A stretch of 64,000 bases of DNA from Schistocerca nitens (taxonomy: Eukaryota; Arthropoda; Insecta; Orthoptera; Acrididae): positions 78,068,387 to 78,132,386 of the forward strand of contig NC_064622.1 in the NCBI RefSeq assembly GCF_023898315.1. Reading direction: 5' to 3'. This document shows positions 55,388-64,000 of the stretch, piece by piece. Made by a program: the position numbers and the translations under genes. The first letter of the stretch is position 1; the number at the start of each line of letters is the position of its first letter. A model generated the notes under the pieces. That model had not been told where the DNA came from and made no database searches. It was given only the letters and a program-made list of their open reading frames with translations.

Positions 55388-55390
<3 letters not shown>
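53969..55390 (+). mobile_element. Tc1-like transposon, family T1, complete copy 2
   Basis: The left end is CTCCTGGAAATGGAAAAAAGAACAC and the right end GTGTTCTTATTTCAATTTCCAGGAGTG, with (TA)n on both sides. Length 1422 bp. Copies 1 and 3 of the family are at the two window edges, both on the minus strand. Confidence 0.96.
54213..55235 (+). CDS. Tc1-like transposase, intact
   Basis: 340 residues from ATG 54213 to the stop at 55233-55235, the usual Tc1 length. Upstream in-frame codons are microsatellite and 5' UTR, and broken relatives begin similarity here (MPRQRGREPYVQLTDFERGR). Two helix-turn-helix motifs are followed by the catalytic blocks VVFSDESRFCLG (first Asp), LLFQQDNARPHVSCATQ (second Asp) and SPDLSPIEHVWDWMKRRL (Glu). 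I count 32 residues between the second Asp and the Glu, against 34 in canonical Tc1. No stop or frameshift is present. It should bind the terminal repeats and cut and paste into TA. It is the best candidate for an active gene in the window. Confidence 0.95.
   Translation: MPRQRGREPYVQLTDFERGRIVGMREAVWTYRRIAQHVGREASTLNRCCRQWSAEGARARRPGTGPQRRTDARQDRRILRSAVGDRTATSQQIRDTVAPGVLARTIRNRPHEAGLRSRTPLGRLPLTPQHHAARLQWCRDRREWRDEWRRVVFSDESRFCLGANDGRMRVWRRAGERHNQDCIRPRHTGPTPSIMVWGAISYTGRTPLVIVEGTLNSARYIQTVIEPIVLPFLDRQGNLLFQQDNARPHVSCATQRALEGVSQLPWPARSPDLSPIEHVWDWMKRRLTRSARPARTLVQLRRQVEMAWQAVPQDYNQHLYDRLHGRIAACIAAKGGYTLY

Positions 55391-55446
<56 letters not shown>
55391..55446. repeat. (TA)n microsatellite, right block
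   Basis: About 28 TA units following the Tc1 copy. Confidence 0.95.
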
Positions 55447-55451
<5 letters not shown>

Positions 55452-55867
55452 TTTTGTCGATGGGCTTACGTAGAACATGTAGTGAACTAAGCACGGTGAG
55501 AGCAACCGCTCAGTGCTCCGCGACCAGAGGGAGGCGGTTAGCCGGCGGCGGGGCTCGGCCGTGTGTGCGTGGGAAGAGGCCGCTAAGTGAACGCAGGCCG
55601 GGGCCGTGATCCTCCGCCGATTCCCCGGATTACCTGCCGCTACGCGGCCGGTTGCGATCAGAGTAAGTCGCCCTGCGTCCCCCCATCCTCCTACTGCCAG
55701 CAGGCAGAGGTCAGGGGGCTGCGTAGGTGCGAGAGCTTCCGGCGCTAAGCACTGCTGCCACTGCTGCTCTCCGATCTGCGGCCCACCTGTCTCGACCCGA
55801 AAAGTGCTTACTCCGGTAAGTCAGGGCGAAAATCACAGCAGAGCTGCTGCATCCCACAGCACTGATT
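55447..55867. other. CpG-rich region
   Basis: GC- and CpG-rich (GGTTAGCCGGCGGCGGGGCT), with a splice-donor-like GGTAAGT at about 55815. It could be a host 5' exon and promoter or an element leader. No open frame with a domain was found. Confidence 0.4.
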
Positions 55868-56075
55868 ATCTACACCCACGCCCACGTCTGTACTCCGCAA
55901 CCCACCTTTCGGCGTATTGCGGAGGACATTTGTGATAGCACTGTCATAATTCCTTGAGTCTTCTCCTTCCCGTTTCCTGTTGGTTCCGCGAATGGTGTTG
56001 TGGGGAAAACGACTCGCGGTAAGCTTCGATACGAGATCTAAATTCCTGATTTTCACTTCGCGACATGTAGCGGCG
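55868..56075 (-). repeat. LINE 3'-end fragment
   Basis: Minus-strand reading contains TCCTCCGCAATACGCCGAAA and GGTGGGTTGCGGAGTACAGA. This is the conserved 3' end seen at 43380-43440, with coding-like RGTNRKREGEDSRNYDSA just upstream. The GATGTA tail is decayed. Confidence 0.65.
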
Positions 56076-56165
56076 AGCCTTCTATCTTAAACCAGCATGT
56101 ACCCTAAACCAATCTTTGATCTCTAATCGTTACTCTCTAACTTCAGTCTTTTTCACTCCAAAGGC

Positions 56166-56355
56166 AGCCGGCCGCGGTGACCGTGCGGTTCTAGGCGCTT
56201 CAGTCCAGAGCCGCGAGACTGCTACGGCCGCAGGTTCGAATCCTGCCTCGGGCATGGATGTGCGTGATGTCCTTAGATTAGTTACGTTTAAGTAGTTCTA
56301 AGTTCTAGGGGACTGATGACCTCAGATAAGTCCCATAGTGCTCAGAGCCATTTGA
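56166..56355 (+). repeat. tRNA-derived SINE1
   Basis: Head AGCCGGCCGCGGTGACCG, B box GGTTCGAATCCTG, and a small deletion in the body (CAGATAAGTCCC). Target duplication ACTCCAAAGGC at 56155-56165 and 56356-56366. Confidence 0.95.
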
Positions 56356-56366
56356 ACTCCAAAGGC

Positions 56367-57015
56367 TGCCTACTCTGATATCAGTACGTGAGCTGTTGTG
56401 ACTGGAGAAATTTTCTACAAACATAATTTTTTTACCTAAAAGTTAGGTTTTCTGTTGTTAATTCAATGTTCTTTCAGTTATATATGGACAGATAAAATTA
56501 AACTTAGGTGTTTAGTAATTATGGTAGACATTTATCTTAATAACCAATCTCTGAGTTTTCCCACTACTTTATTATTTTAGGTTGTGCTAACCATTGATTG
56601 ATGTAAAAGGAAAATTGTACCTGGAGTCAGTTGCTGATATTGCACCATGATCATGGCTCAAGGTGATTTATAATGTGGCAACAGAGATTAACAAAATAGA
56701 AACGCAACATAGGCTTAAAGCAAAAAAGTAATTTATTGCTTCTAATTGCTCTTAATTTAAACGAATTTTTCGGTCAGTTTCTTAACCAGAAAAATTACTT
56801 TTATATGTGTACATTTGGCTGTGCAGTCTATTAGCCCTGTTTTTATGTTCAATTAAGCCTTGTATACTAATTTTAAGTTATGGTTCGTGGTACAATACCA
56901 CATTGTACCTCGATCCATGTACAACATTTTGAAAAGTTTTCCCTATGATACAGCCTTTTGATAAATTTATTATGTATTGTGATTCATTTTATAGAGCATA
57001 AGTAACGAAATGGTT
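56367..57015. other. Gene-free AT-rich stretch
   Basis: Nothing recognised. Confidence 0.5.
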
Positions 57016-57025
57016 AAATAAGAAC

Positions 57026-57230
57026 AAAAAAAAATGGTTCAAATGGCTCTGAGCACTATGGGACTCAACTGCTGAGGTCATTAGTCCCCTAGAACTTAGA
57101 ACTAGTTAAACCTAACTAACCTAAGGACATCACAAACATACATGCCCGAGGCAGGATTCGCACATGCGACCGTAGCGGTCCTGCGGTTCCAGACTGCAGC
57201 GCCTTTAACCGCACGGCCACTTCGGCCGGC
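57026..57230 (-). repeat. tRNA-derived SINE1
   Basis: Inverted copy with an A-rich tail; target duplication AAATAAGAAC at 57016-57025 and 57231-57240. Confidence 0.95.
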
Positions 57231-57377
57231 AAATAAGAACATCAACGAAATAATTATTGCATCCACTATGATCGTCCTAAAAAAGGCATGACCAAGGAAC
57301 AAGTCCTTCCCCTACATGGGAGGAAGAAATTAGAAACACGACTATTACTGAAATATATGCTTATTTCGTGATATATA

Positions 57378-58965
57378 CAGGGTGTTACAAAAAGGTACGG
57401 CCAAACTTTCAGGAAACATTCCTCACACACAAAGAAAGAAAATATGTTATGTGGACATGTGTCCGGAAACGCTTACTTTCCATGTTAGTGCGCATTTTAT
57501 TACTTCTCTTCAAATCACATTAATCATGGAATGGAAACACACAGCAACAGAACGTACCAGCGTGACTTCCAACACTTTGTTTCAGGAAATGTTCAAAATG
57601 TCCTCCGTTAGCGAGGATACATGCATCCACCCTCCGTCGCATGGAATCCCTGATGCGCTGATGCAGCCCTGGAGAATGGCGTATTGTATCACAGCCGTCC
57701 ACAATACGAGCACGAAGAGTCTCTACATTTCGTACCGGGGTTGCGTAGACAAGAGCTTTCAAATGCCCCCATAAATGAAAGTCAAGAGGGTTGAGGTCAG
57801 GAGAGCGTGGAGACCATGGAATTGGTCCGCCTCTACCAATCCATCGATCACCCAATCTGTTGTTGAGAAGCGTACGAACACTTCGACTTAAATGTGCAGG
57901 AGCTCCATCGTGCATGAACCACATGTTGTGTCGTACTTGTAAAGGCACATGTTCTAGCAGCACAGGTAGAGTATCCCGTATGAAATCATGATACCGTGCT
58001 CCATTGAGCTTAGGTGGAAGAACATGGGGGCCAATCAAGACATCAGCAACAATTCCTGCCCAAACGTTCACAGAAAATCTGTGTTGATGACGTGATTGCT
58101 CAATTGGGTGCGGATTCTCGTCAGCCCACACATGTTGATTGTGAAAATTTACAATTTGATTTCGTTGGAATGAAGCCTCATCCGTAAAGAGAACATTTGC
58201 ACTGAAATGAAGATTGACACATTGTAGGATGAACCATTCGCAGAAGTGTACCCGTGGAGGCCAATCAGCTGCTGATAGTGCCTGCACACGCTGTACGTGG
58301 TACGGAAACAACTGGTTCTCCCGTAGCACTCACCATACAGTGACGTGGTCAACGTTACCTTGTACAGCAGCAACTTCTCTGGCGCTGACATTAGGGTTAT
58401 CGTCAACCGCACGAAGAATTGCCTCGTCCATTGCAGGTGTCCTCGTCGTTCTAGGTCTTCCCCAGTCGCGAGTCATAGGCTGGAATGTTCCGTGCTCCCT
58501 AAGACGCCGATCAATTGCTTCGAACGTCTTCCTGTCGGGACACCTTCGTTCTGGAAATCTGTCTCGATACAAACGTACCGCGCCACGGCTACCACGGCTA
58601 TTGCCCCGTGCTAATCCATACATAAAATGGGCATCTGCCAACTCCGCATTTGTAAACATTGCACTGACTGCAAAACCACGTTCGTGATGAACACTAACCT
58701 GTTGATGCTACGTACTGATGTGCTTGATATTAGTACTGTAGAGCAATGAGTCGCATGTTAACACAAGCACCGAAGTCAACATTACCTTCCTTCAATTGGG
58801 CCAACTGGCGGTGAATCGAGGAAGTACAGTACATACTGACGAAACTAAAATGAGCTCTAACATGGAAATTAAGCGTTTCCGGACACATGTCCACATAACA
58901 TCTTTTCTTTATTTGTGTGAGGAATTTTTCCTGAAAGTTTGGTCGTACCTTTTTGTAACACCCTG
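57378..58965 (-). mobile_element. DD41D (rosa/visitor-like) transposon
   Basis: The ends CAGGGTGTTACAAAAAGGTA (left) and the complement TACCTTTTTGTAACACCCTG (right) have TA on both sides. The terminal repeats extend about 120 bp with mismatches. Length 1588 bp. Confidence 0.95.
57520..58659 (-). pseudogene. DD41D transposase with a single in-frame stop
   Basis: ATG at 58657-58659 (MFTNAELADAHFMYGLARGN) and stop near 57520, about 379 codons. Catalytic blocks: VLFTDEASFQRN (first Asp), WFMHDGAPAHLSRSVR (second) and SPDLNPLDFHLWGHLKAL (third). I count 41 residues between the second and third Asp, the spacing that names the rosa/visitor group. The frame is unbroken except for one TGA after NVDHVTVW (about 58330); reading resumes at once with VLRENQLFPYH. 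CGA to TGA is a likely origin. Only one change separates this copy from an open gene. Confidence 0.92.
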
Positions 58966-58967
58966 TA

Positions 58968-59600
58968 TACGGGTGGAAGTAACAATTAGCGTGACATCTA
59001 CTGGAGCGAACTCGTATGTTCTCAGAATCTCTCCGTGACGCCCAACACCTCTCCTGTGGAGTCTGCCACTGCAGTTTGTTGAGTGGCTGCTTAGTGCTCT
59101 CGTACTTACTAAGCAAACTCCGCTCTTTTTTCTACCATCTCTCTCTCGTCAGTTAGCTAATTCTCTCTGGTAAGGGTTCCAGACAAACGAATAATACTCA
59201 AGAACAAGTTTAACAAGTGTACCGAAATTCATTTGCGTCATGAATAAATTGCGTTTCCATAGAGTCCTCCTAATTGACCTCAACATGGCATGTCCTTTTC
59301 CTACAACTAGTTTTATGTACTACTTCTTCTTCAGATCGCTTATTATACGGTTATTACTCTTTCTGGGTATTATACGCCAGTATAATGGAGATTTGCAACA
59401 GATTATTCTTCCGACTGAAGGGTACAACACAGACACAGTAATCGAACAGCTTTCATGACTTCCTCTAGTGTGGTAAGCAGGTTCACACACTAGATGACTC
59501 AACAGATTCATACACTAATGAGCCGTGTGTGGCTCGTGTCCCCGCCACCATGTATTTTACACCCTGTTTTTAACATACTTCCGCCTCACTATGTTAATTT
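58968..59600. other. Gene-free stretch
   Basis: No feature recognised. Confidence 0.45.
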
Positions 59601-59979
59601 AAATTACTATTGTCACTGAGTTGCTGCTTTGCCTGACCGTAGCGGCGCTAGCAGCGCGTACCGATATACCCCCTCTCGTAGTATCTTTGCTCGACTGCTA
59701 TTACTTCCCGGTCGTTGTCTCTCGTAAGGCAGTTCGGTCGCGAGTTCGGGCTGTCAAGTCAGTTGGAACGCGTCTGGAGCGCAGTTCGGACCTGTCAGTG
59801 GGGGAGTTGCAATGAGGCACTAGTGCAGTCGAGTTGTAGCAGTGAGGTCTTCATCGACATGGTTCGCCGGACCATTGCCGCCACGCATCACTTGAGCCAG
59901 GCCACGGTCTTGGCGGATCGTCGGTCGGTCGTCCTAGCAGACGACGCGTTTTGGCTCGCCGATCGTTCATGAGACGGCT

Positions 59980-60015
<36 letters not shown>

Positions 60016-60940
60016 GCGGGCAGCGGCTCCCGATTTGTCTTCGTGCGTCCTTAGTTACTCCTCGGTATTGTTCAGGTCTTCGTGCAAGTGCTTGTCAGGT
60101 TGTGTGTAGTTCGTGTTATTTCCACTGACGACTATTTTAAATGTTGTCGGCATTCTGAGAGTCGGTCGGTTGCTGCGGACCAGGGAAGTTATCTCCGCAC
60201 GGTGCAGTCGGTTGGGTCCGCTGGCGGTCCCTGCACAGTGTCGGGAGTGTGTATGGAGCTGTCCGATCGCTACGAGCTTCGCGGTTCACCGACCCTGGAC
60301 GTCAAAGTCGAGTAGTGGTTTCAACTACCCAAGCCACGTCCATTGATGTTGTGTGGTTCGTTTCGGTGGTTCGCTGTTCGGGACGTTTTCCTGTGAGCAA
60401 CACAGAGTGCTCCTATTGCTGCAATTTAGGCGCAATGTGGTGCAATTAACTATATTGGTTGACTACAATTCAAGTGCACCAGCGGAATTTTCTACCTTGT
60501 GGCCGTTAGTGTTTTGGTTACCTGCCCTGGCCAGTGACGTAAATTCAGGCAGTGTTCCTTTTGGGTGAAGTTAACTATATTACCGATTTCAAATTCAAAT
60601 GTACCAGCGGAATTTTCTGCGTTGTTGTCGTTAGTGTTCCGGTTACCTGCCCTGGCCACTAACGTAATTTCAGGCAGCGTCCTTTCCTCACCCGTTGTCG
60701 CTGTCCAACATGGTGTGTAGTTTTTACAGCTTAATACATGTTTCATTGTGGAAAATCACGTTCGTAACTTTTTGTGTTTGAGTTCTCATGTACCGAGTGG
60801 TGGCAAGCAAGTCGTTTTGTCGGTCGGTCCGTGGCTGTCCCCTGGTTGGGTCCCGACGGATCAAGTGTAGCTGGCCTCACCACCTGTCTCACCTAAGTGA
60901 ACGAGGGCAGACCGACCTCCCTGGAGGCTTCTGAGTTCCG
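59601..60940. other. CpG-rich repeat-like region, possibly the end of a retroelement
   Basis: CpG-rich from about 59640 to 60330 with (TG)n and (CG)n at 59979-60017. A tandem duplication of about 125 bp lies at 60444-60690: both units contain ACCAGCGGAATTTTCT and GGTTACCTGCCCTGGCCA. It looks like a regulatory terminal region, but no coding body or second copy is in the window. Confidence 0.4.
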
Positions 60941-61155
60941 TTTTCTTTATTGTCCTTCCCACCGGTGTTTAATTGTCTGTTTATAATCTATCATAGTCAA
61001 TGATTTAAAAAATACTTGCTTTTACTCGATTCTATGTATTTTTGGATTTTGGAAAAAAAAACAACATTGCGGCCTTATTTTAAAATCTTGAAAATTTTAC
61101 TATGCGCCTTCAGCCGTTTCTATTGCATCTTGTTTATGTTTGTCTGTTCACCCTT
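60941..61155. other. Gene-free AT-rich stretch
   Basis: Nothing recognised. Confidence 0.5.
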
Positions 61156-61168
61156 CCCTTGAGTCTCT

Positions 61169-61390
61169 TGCTTCAAAAATGGTTCAAATGGCTCTGAGCA
61201 CTATGGGACTTAACATCTTAGGTCATCAGTCCCCTAGAACTTAGAACTACTTAAACCTAACTAACCTAAGCACATCACACACATCCATGCCCGAGGCAGG
61301 ATTGGAACCTGCGACGATTCGAACCTGCGACCATAGCAGTCACGCGGTTCCGGACTGAAGCGCCTAGAACCGCTCGGCCGCCAAGGACGG
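61169..61390 (-). repeat. tRNA-derived SINE1 with a duplicated B box
   Basis: Inverted copy. The B-box complement occurs twice in tandem (GGATTGGAACCTGCGAC then GATTCGAACCTGCGACC, about 61300-61333). Target duplication CCCTTGAGNCTCT at 61156-61168 and 61391-61403. Confidence 0.94.
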
Positions 61391-61403
61391 CCCTTGAGAC
61401 TCT

Positions 61404-62027
61404 CAGCCTTGCTATATATATTAATTATTTTATTTGCAATTTTAAGTGCATGTTTTTATCAATTGAGATTTATCTTGTTGCTTTAATATTTCTTGTTTTT
61501 CTGGAAATAATTGCTTTTTTGAAACTCGTAGTTTCGGCTATGTGCCGTTTTGGTTTAAAGGTGTTATTAAATTGCAATAAATTACAATTCTGAGCGAACC
61601 TGACCGCACCTTATTTGACCCTTTACACAATCCTAATCACCTGTTCTGACCAGCGGGTTTAGTGGGCGTCTCAACTAGAGTATGCTTGGGTACCGTATCA
61701 ATATACCCTTGTGATGGTAAATCACATAGGTAACAGTGCTAAATTGCCGGAAGATGAGACCGTACTTGCTTTGAAATCGTATACAAATAAATTAACACAA
61801 TGAACACAGCTAAGCGGAAAAACAATTGTTGCCTACACCAAAATATTTCACAGCTGACTTCCCCAATTTCCTGGGCATGGAGGCAACAAGAATTTGTGTG
61901 CAGTTTACGGAAATCTGATTTATAACTACCCTCAGTTACTTCTGTTTTTAAATTACGAAATGGTGATTCTATATAAGTACAGAAAAATACACAAATTGTA
62001 ACACTTTCAATGAGCAATCTTAGGTAA
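61404..62027. other. Gene-free AT-rich stretch
   Basis: No feature recognised. Confidence 0.5.
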
Positions 62028-62445
62028 AGAATCAGCCTGGCGGATTAAAACTGTGAACCGAACCGTGACTCCAGTCCCGAACCTTGCCTATCATGGACAA
62101 TGCTCACACCGCCTGAGCTATCCAGACACGCCTCGCAAACACACCCTCACACCTTCTGCCAGCACCTCTTTCATACCTTTCTAAACATCAAAGAAACTCT
62201 ACAGCATATCTTGCTGATCTAGCACTACTGTAAGACAGGATGTCGCGAAGAAATCGCTTATCCACACCCCAGGGGGAAGATACCAGAATGAATCATTCAC
62301 TTTGCAGCGGAGTTGGCGCCGATTTTAACTTTCCTTACCGATTAAAACCGTGTGCTGGATCGGGATTAAAACCGTGTGCTGGACCGGGACAGGACATCGG
62401 AACCTTGCCTTTCGCAGTTTTAAGCTGTCAAGAGATTTGTAAGCT
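62028..62445. repeat. Decayed fold-back repeat FB1
   Basis: Starts CAGCCTGGCGGATTAAAACTG with a tRNA-like head on the minus strand (GCCTGAGCTATCCAGACACG region). The middle includes CACTTTGCAGCGGAGTTGGC, and the end contains GATTAAAACCGTGTGCTGGA twice in tandem (62340-62385). Confidence 0.6.
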
Positions 62446-62468
62446 GCCCGCACTTCAACGCAGAATTA

Positions 62469-63728
62469 CAGGTGATAGGCAAAATAATGTGAACAGTGGT
62501 AGTAATGGGATGGTTGTGTTTGACGGTCAACAACGCAGGTAAGGCATGTGTCGTGCTGGACATGCGTGTCCACTACGGACTAGGCATCAGTGCAGGTTGT
62601 TTACAGTGGTGCACACTTCGTATTTGCATTCAGAGGCCAAGGTCGACCTGCAATGAAAGATCTAACGGAGTTCCAATGAGGGCTGATTGTGGGGGCCCGA
62701 TTAGCTGTAGCATCAGTAACCAAAACAGCCAACTTATTGAATGTTGCAAGAAAAAATGTTTTAAGTCATGACAGCCTACACAAAACATGGGAAGACATCA
62801 TCGTGTAAACGTAATAGTGGGCGCAAATCAAAACTAAAAGACAGAGATCGTAGTTCGCTAACACGAACTGTGTCAAAACAACACAAAACTACGGTAGCTA
62901 AAGTGAATGCAGAGCTAAATAGCCATCTTCGAGACCCCGTATCTATCGACACTATCCAACGAGAACTCCATAAAGCGAATATTCATGGACGAGCTGCTCC
63001 ACTGAAAGTATTAATGACGACAACCAACGCAAAGAAGCGTAAAACACGGTGTCAGGAGCATAAATCCTGGACGACTGATCAGTGGAAACATGTCATATGG
63101 TCCGTCGAGTCAACGTTTTCGTTGTTTCCAACATCGGGCCTGGTTTACGTCTGGAGAACGCCAAAAGAAGCCAAGATCCTGATTGCTTGATCCCAACGGT
63201 TAAGCAAGGTAGTGGAAGTGCGATGGTGTGGACAGCCGTATCATGGTATTCTGCTCGTCCCATCATTACTCTCAAAGGCCGTGTCACAGTCAAAGATTAT
63301 GTGAACATTTTAGGTGATCAGGTACACTCCATGATCCAAATGTTGTTCCCCAACAATGATGCCATATTTCAGGATGCTAATGCACCCATTCACACAGCCA
63401 GGACGTTACAATCGTGATATAAGGATCATGCAACTGAACTGCAGCGTCTTCCCTAGCCAGCACGGTCCCCGGTCTTGAACATTATCGAACCCTTGTGGGC
63501 GGTATTGGACCGCAGACTCCGGAGAAGATTTCCGCCTCCCTCGTCACTACAGGGGTTAGAAGAAGTTCTGATCGAAGAGTGGCGTAACATTCCACTGGAG
63601 ACTATACATTATACGCCAGTATCCCAAGAAAAATCGCAGCTCTATTACGGGCAAATGCGGTCCAACCCCTTATTAGTAAACCATTGCCAAGTAAGTAAAG
63701 GTGTTTACATTATTTTGCCTATCCCCTG
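62469..63728 (+). mobile_element. Tc1-like transposon, decayed
   Basis: The left end CAGGTGATAGGCAAAATAATG follows TA. The right end CATTATTTTGCCTATCCCCTG is its complement; the right flank has drifted to TC. Confidence 0.88.
62768..63700 (+). pseudogene. Tc1-like transposase with altered catalytic residues
   Basis: Reading: SLTRTVSKQHKTTVAKVNAE (about 62845), SIDTIQRELHKANIHGRAA, then DQWKHVIWSVESTFSLFPTS. Relatives have SDES there, so the first Asp is Val. After a stop and frame change come GSAMVWTAVSWYSARPIITL and AIFQDANAPIHTARTLQS with the second Asp retained, then LNIIEPLWAVLDRRLRRRF with the Glu. The P-D of SPDLN has become VLN. At least three frame or stop breaks. Confidence 0.87.
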
Positions 63729-63897
63729 TCTATATCTGTCTTGGAATAGTAGGAAACATTTAAAATATATGTACAGTTCAAAACAGTCTTTGACCGGAAA
63801 CTGCTCCCTTTGTTTGACGACTGGTTTCGATGTATGCAATCCTCTTCAGATCCGTCTGTCTTGCTAAGCTGCTGAAGGTGAGCCCAAACTTCAAAAA

Positions 63898-63960
63898 AAT
63901 GTCTCTGAGCACTATGCGTCTTAACGTCTGAGGTCATCAGTCGCCTAGAACTTAGAACTA
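63898..63960 (-). repeat. SINE1 tail split by a Tc1 insertion
   Basis: TCTGAGCACTATGCGTCTTAA to TTAGAACTA; the rest of the SINE should continue beyond the Tc1 copy outside the window. The insertion used the TA of AGAACTACTT. Confidence 0.85.
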
Positions 63961-64000
63961 CACTCCTGGAAATTGAAATAAGAACACCGTGAATTCATTG
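63961..64000 (-). mobile_element. Tc1-like transposon, family T1, copy 3 (first 40 bases)
   Basis: CACTCCTGGAAATTGAAATA matches the 3' terminal repeat of the copy at 53969-55390, read from the other strand. It runs out of the window. Confidence 0.92.

Overview
This window is eukaryotic and almost entirely made of transposable elements; I found no host protein gene that I could defend. The most frequent repeat is a tRNA-headed SINE of about 200 bp. Fourteen whole or partial copies are present, and nine of them have readable target-site duplications. I recognise its sequence as a SINE abundant in grasshoppers and locusts (Schistocerca type). With the Tc1/mariner richness, the Penelope-like element and long gene-free stretches, this suggests intergenic DNA of a giant orthopteran genome. 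The species is an inference from memory of the SINE, not a search result.

Layout. 1-4.8 kb: a broken Tc1 copy inserted in a Penelope-like retroelement with a long open RT plus GIY-YIG frame, then a fold-back repeat with tRNA-like arms and a 5S-rRNA-derived SINE. 4.8-8.4 kb: a decayed Tc1 element and a nearly complete DD34D mariner. 8.4-10.4 kb: unassigned. 10.4-15.4 kb: a nested stack in which a DD41D transposon is split by a pogo-like element with about 370-bp inverted arms, itself holding a SINE and a 5'-truncated LINE. 15.4-24.1 kb: SINEs and a LINE cut by two mariner-type elements and several SINEs, then a CpG-rich island and a chimeric SINE. 24.1-28.8 kb: mostly unassigned, with a minisatellite and a 0.9-kb fold-back element. 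28.8-38.1 kb: a DUF4817-type transposon, a Tc1 fossil, a decayed hAT-like gene flanked by a 300-bp inverted pair, and a second transposon with the same catalytic spacing. 38.1-45.1 kb: LINE scraps, SINEs and two Tc1 fossils. 45.9-48.6 kb: a rearranged mariner containing four 411-bp tandem units. 50.5-52.0 kb: an inverted pair of coding-like segments. 52.3-55.4 kb: a (TA)n microsatellite carrying two TA-targeting transposons, one with an intact 340-residue transposase. 55.4-64 kb: CpG-rich DNA, a DD41D element with one internal stop, SINEs, a Tc1 fossil, and the start of another copy of the intact Tc1 family at the right edge.

The recurring theme is nesting: most insertion boundaries can be read from TA duplications (cut-and-paste elements) or 11-14 bp duplications (SINE/LINE), which gives relative ages. 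The best candidate for something undescribed is that three otherwise unrelated fold-back or terminal-inverted-repeat families each carry a tRNA-like Pol III unit (A box and B box) in both inverted arms.
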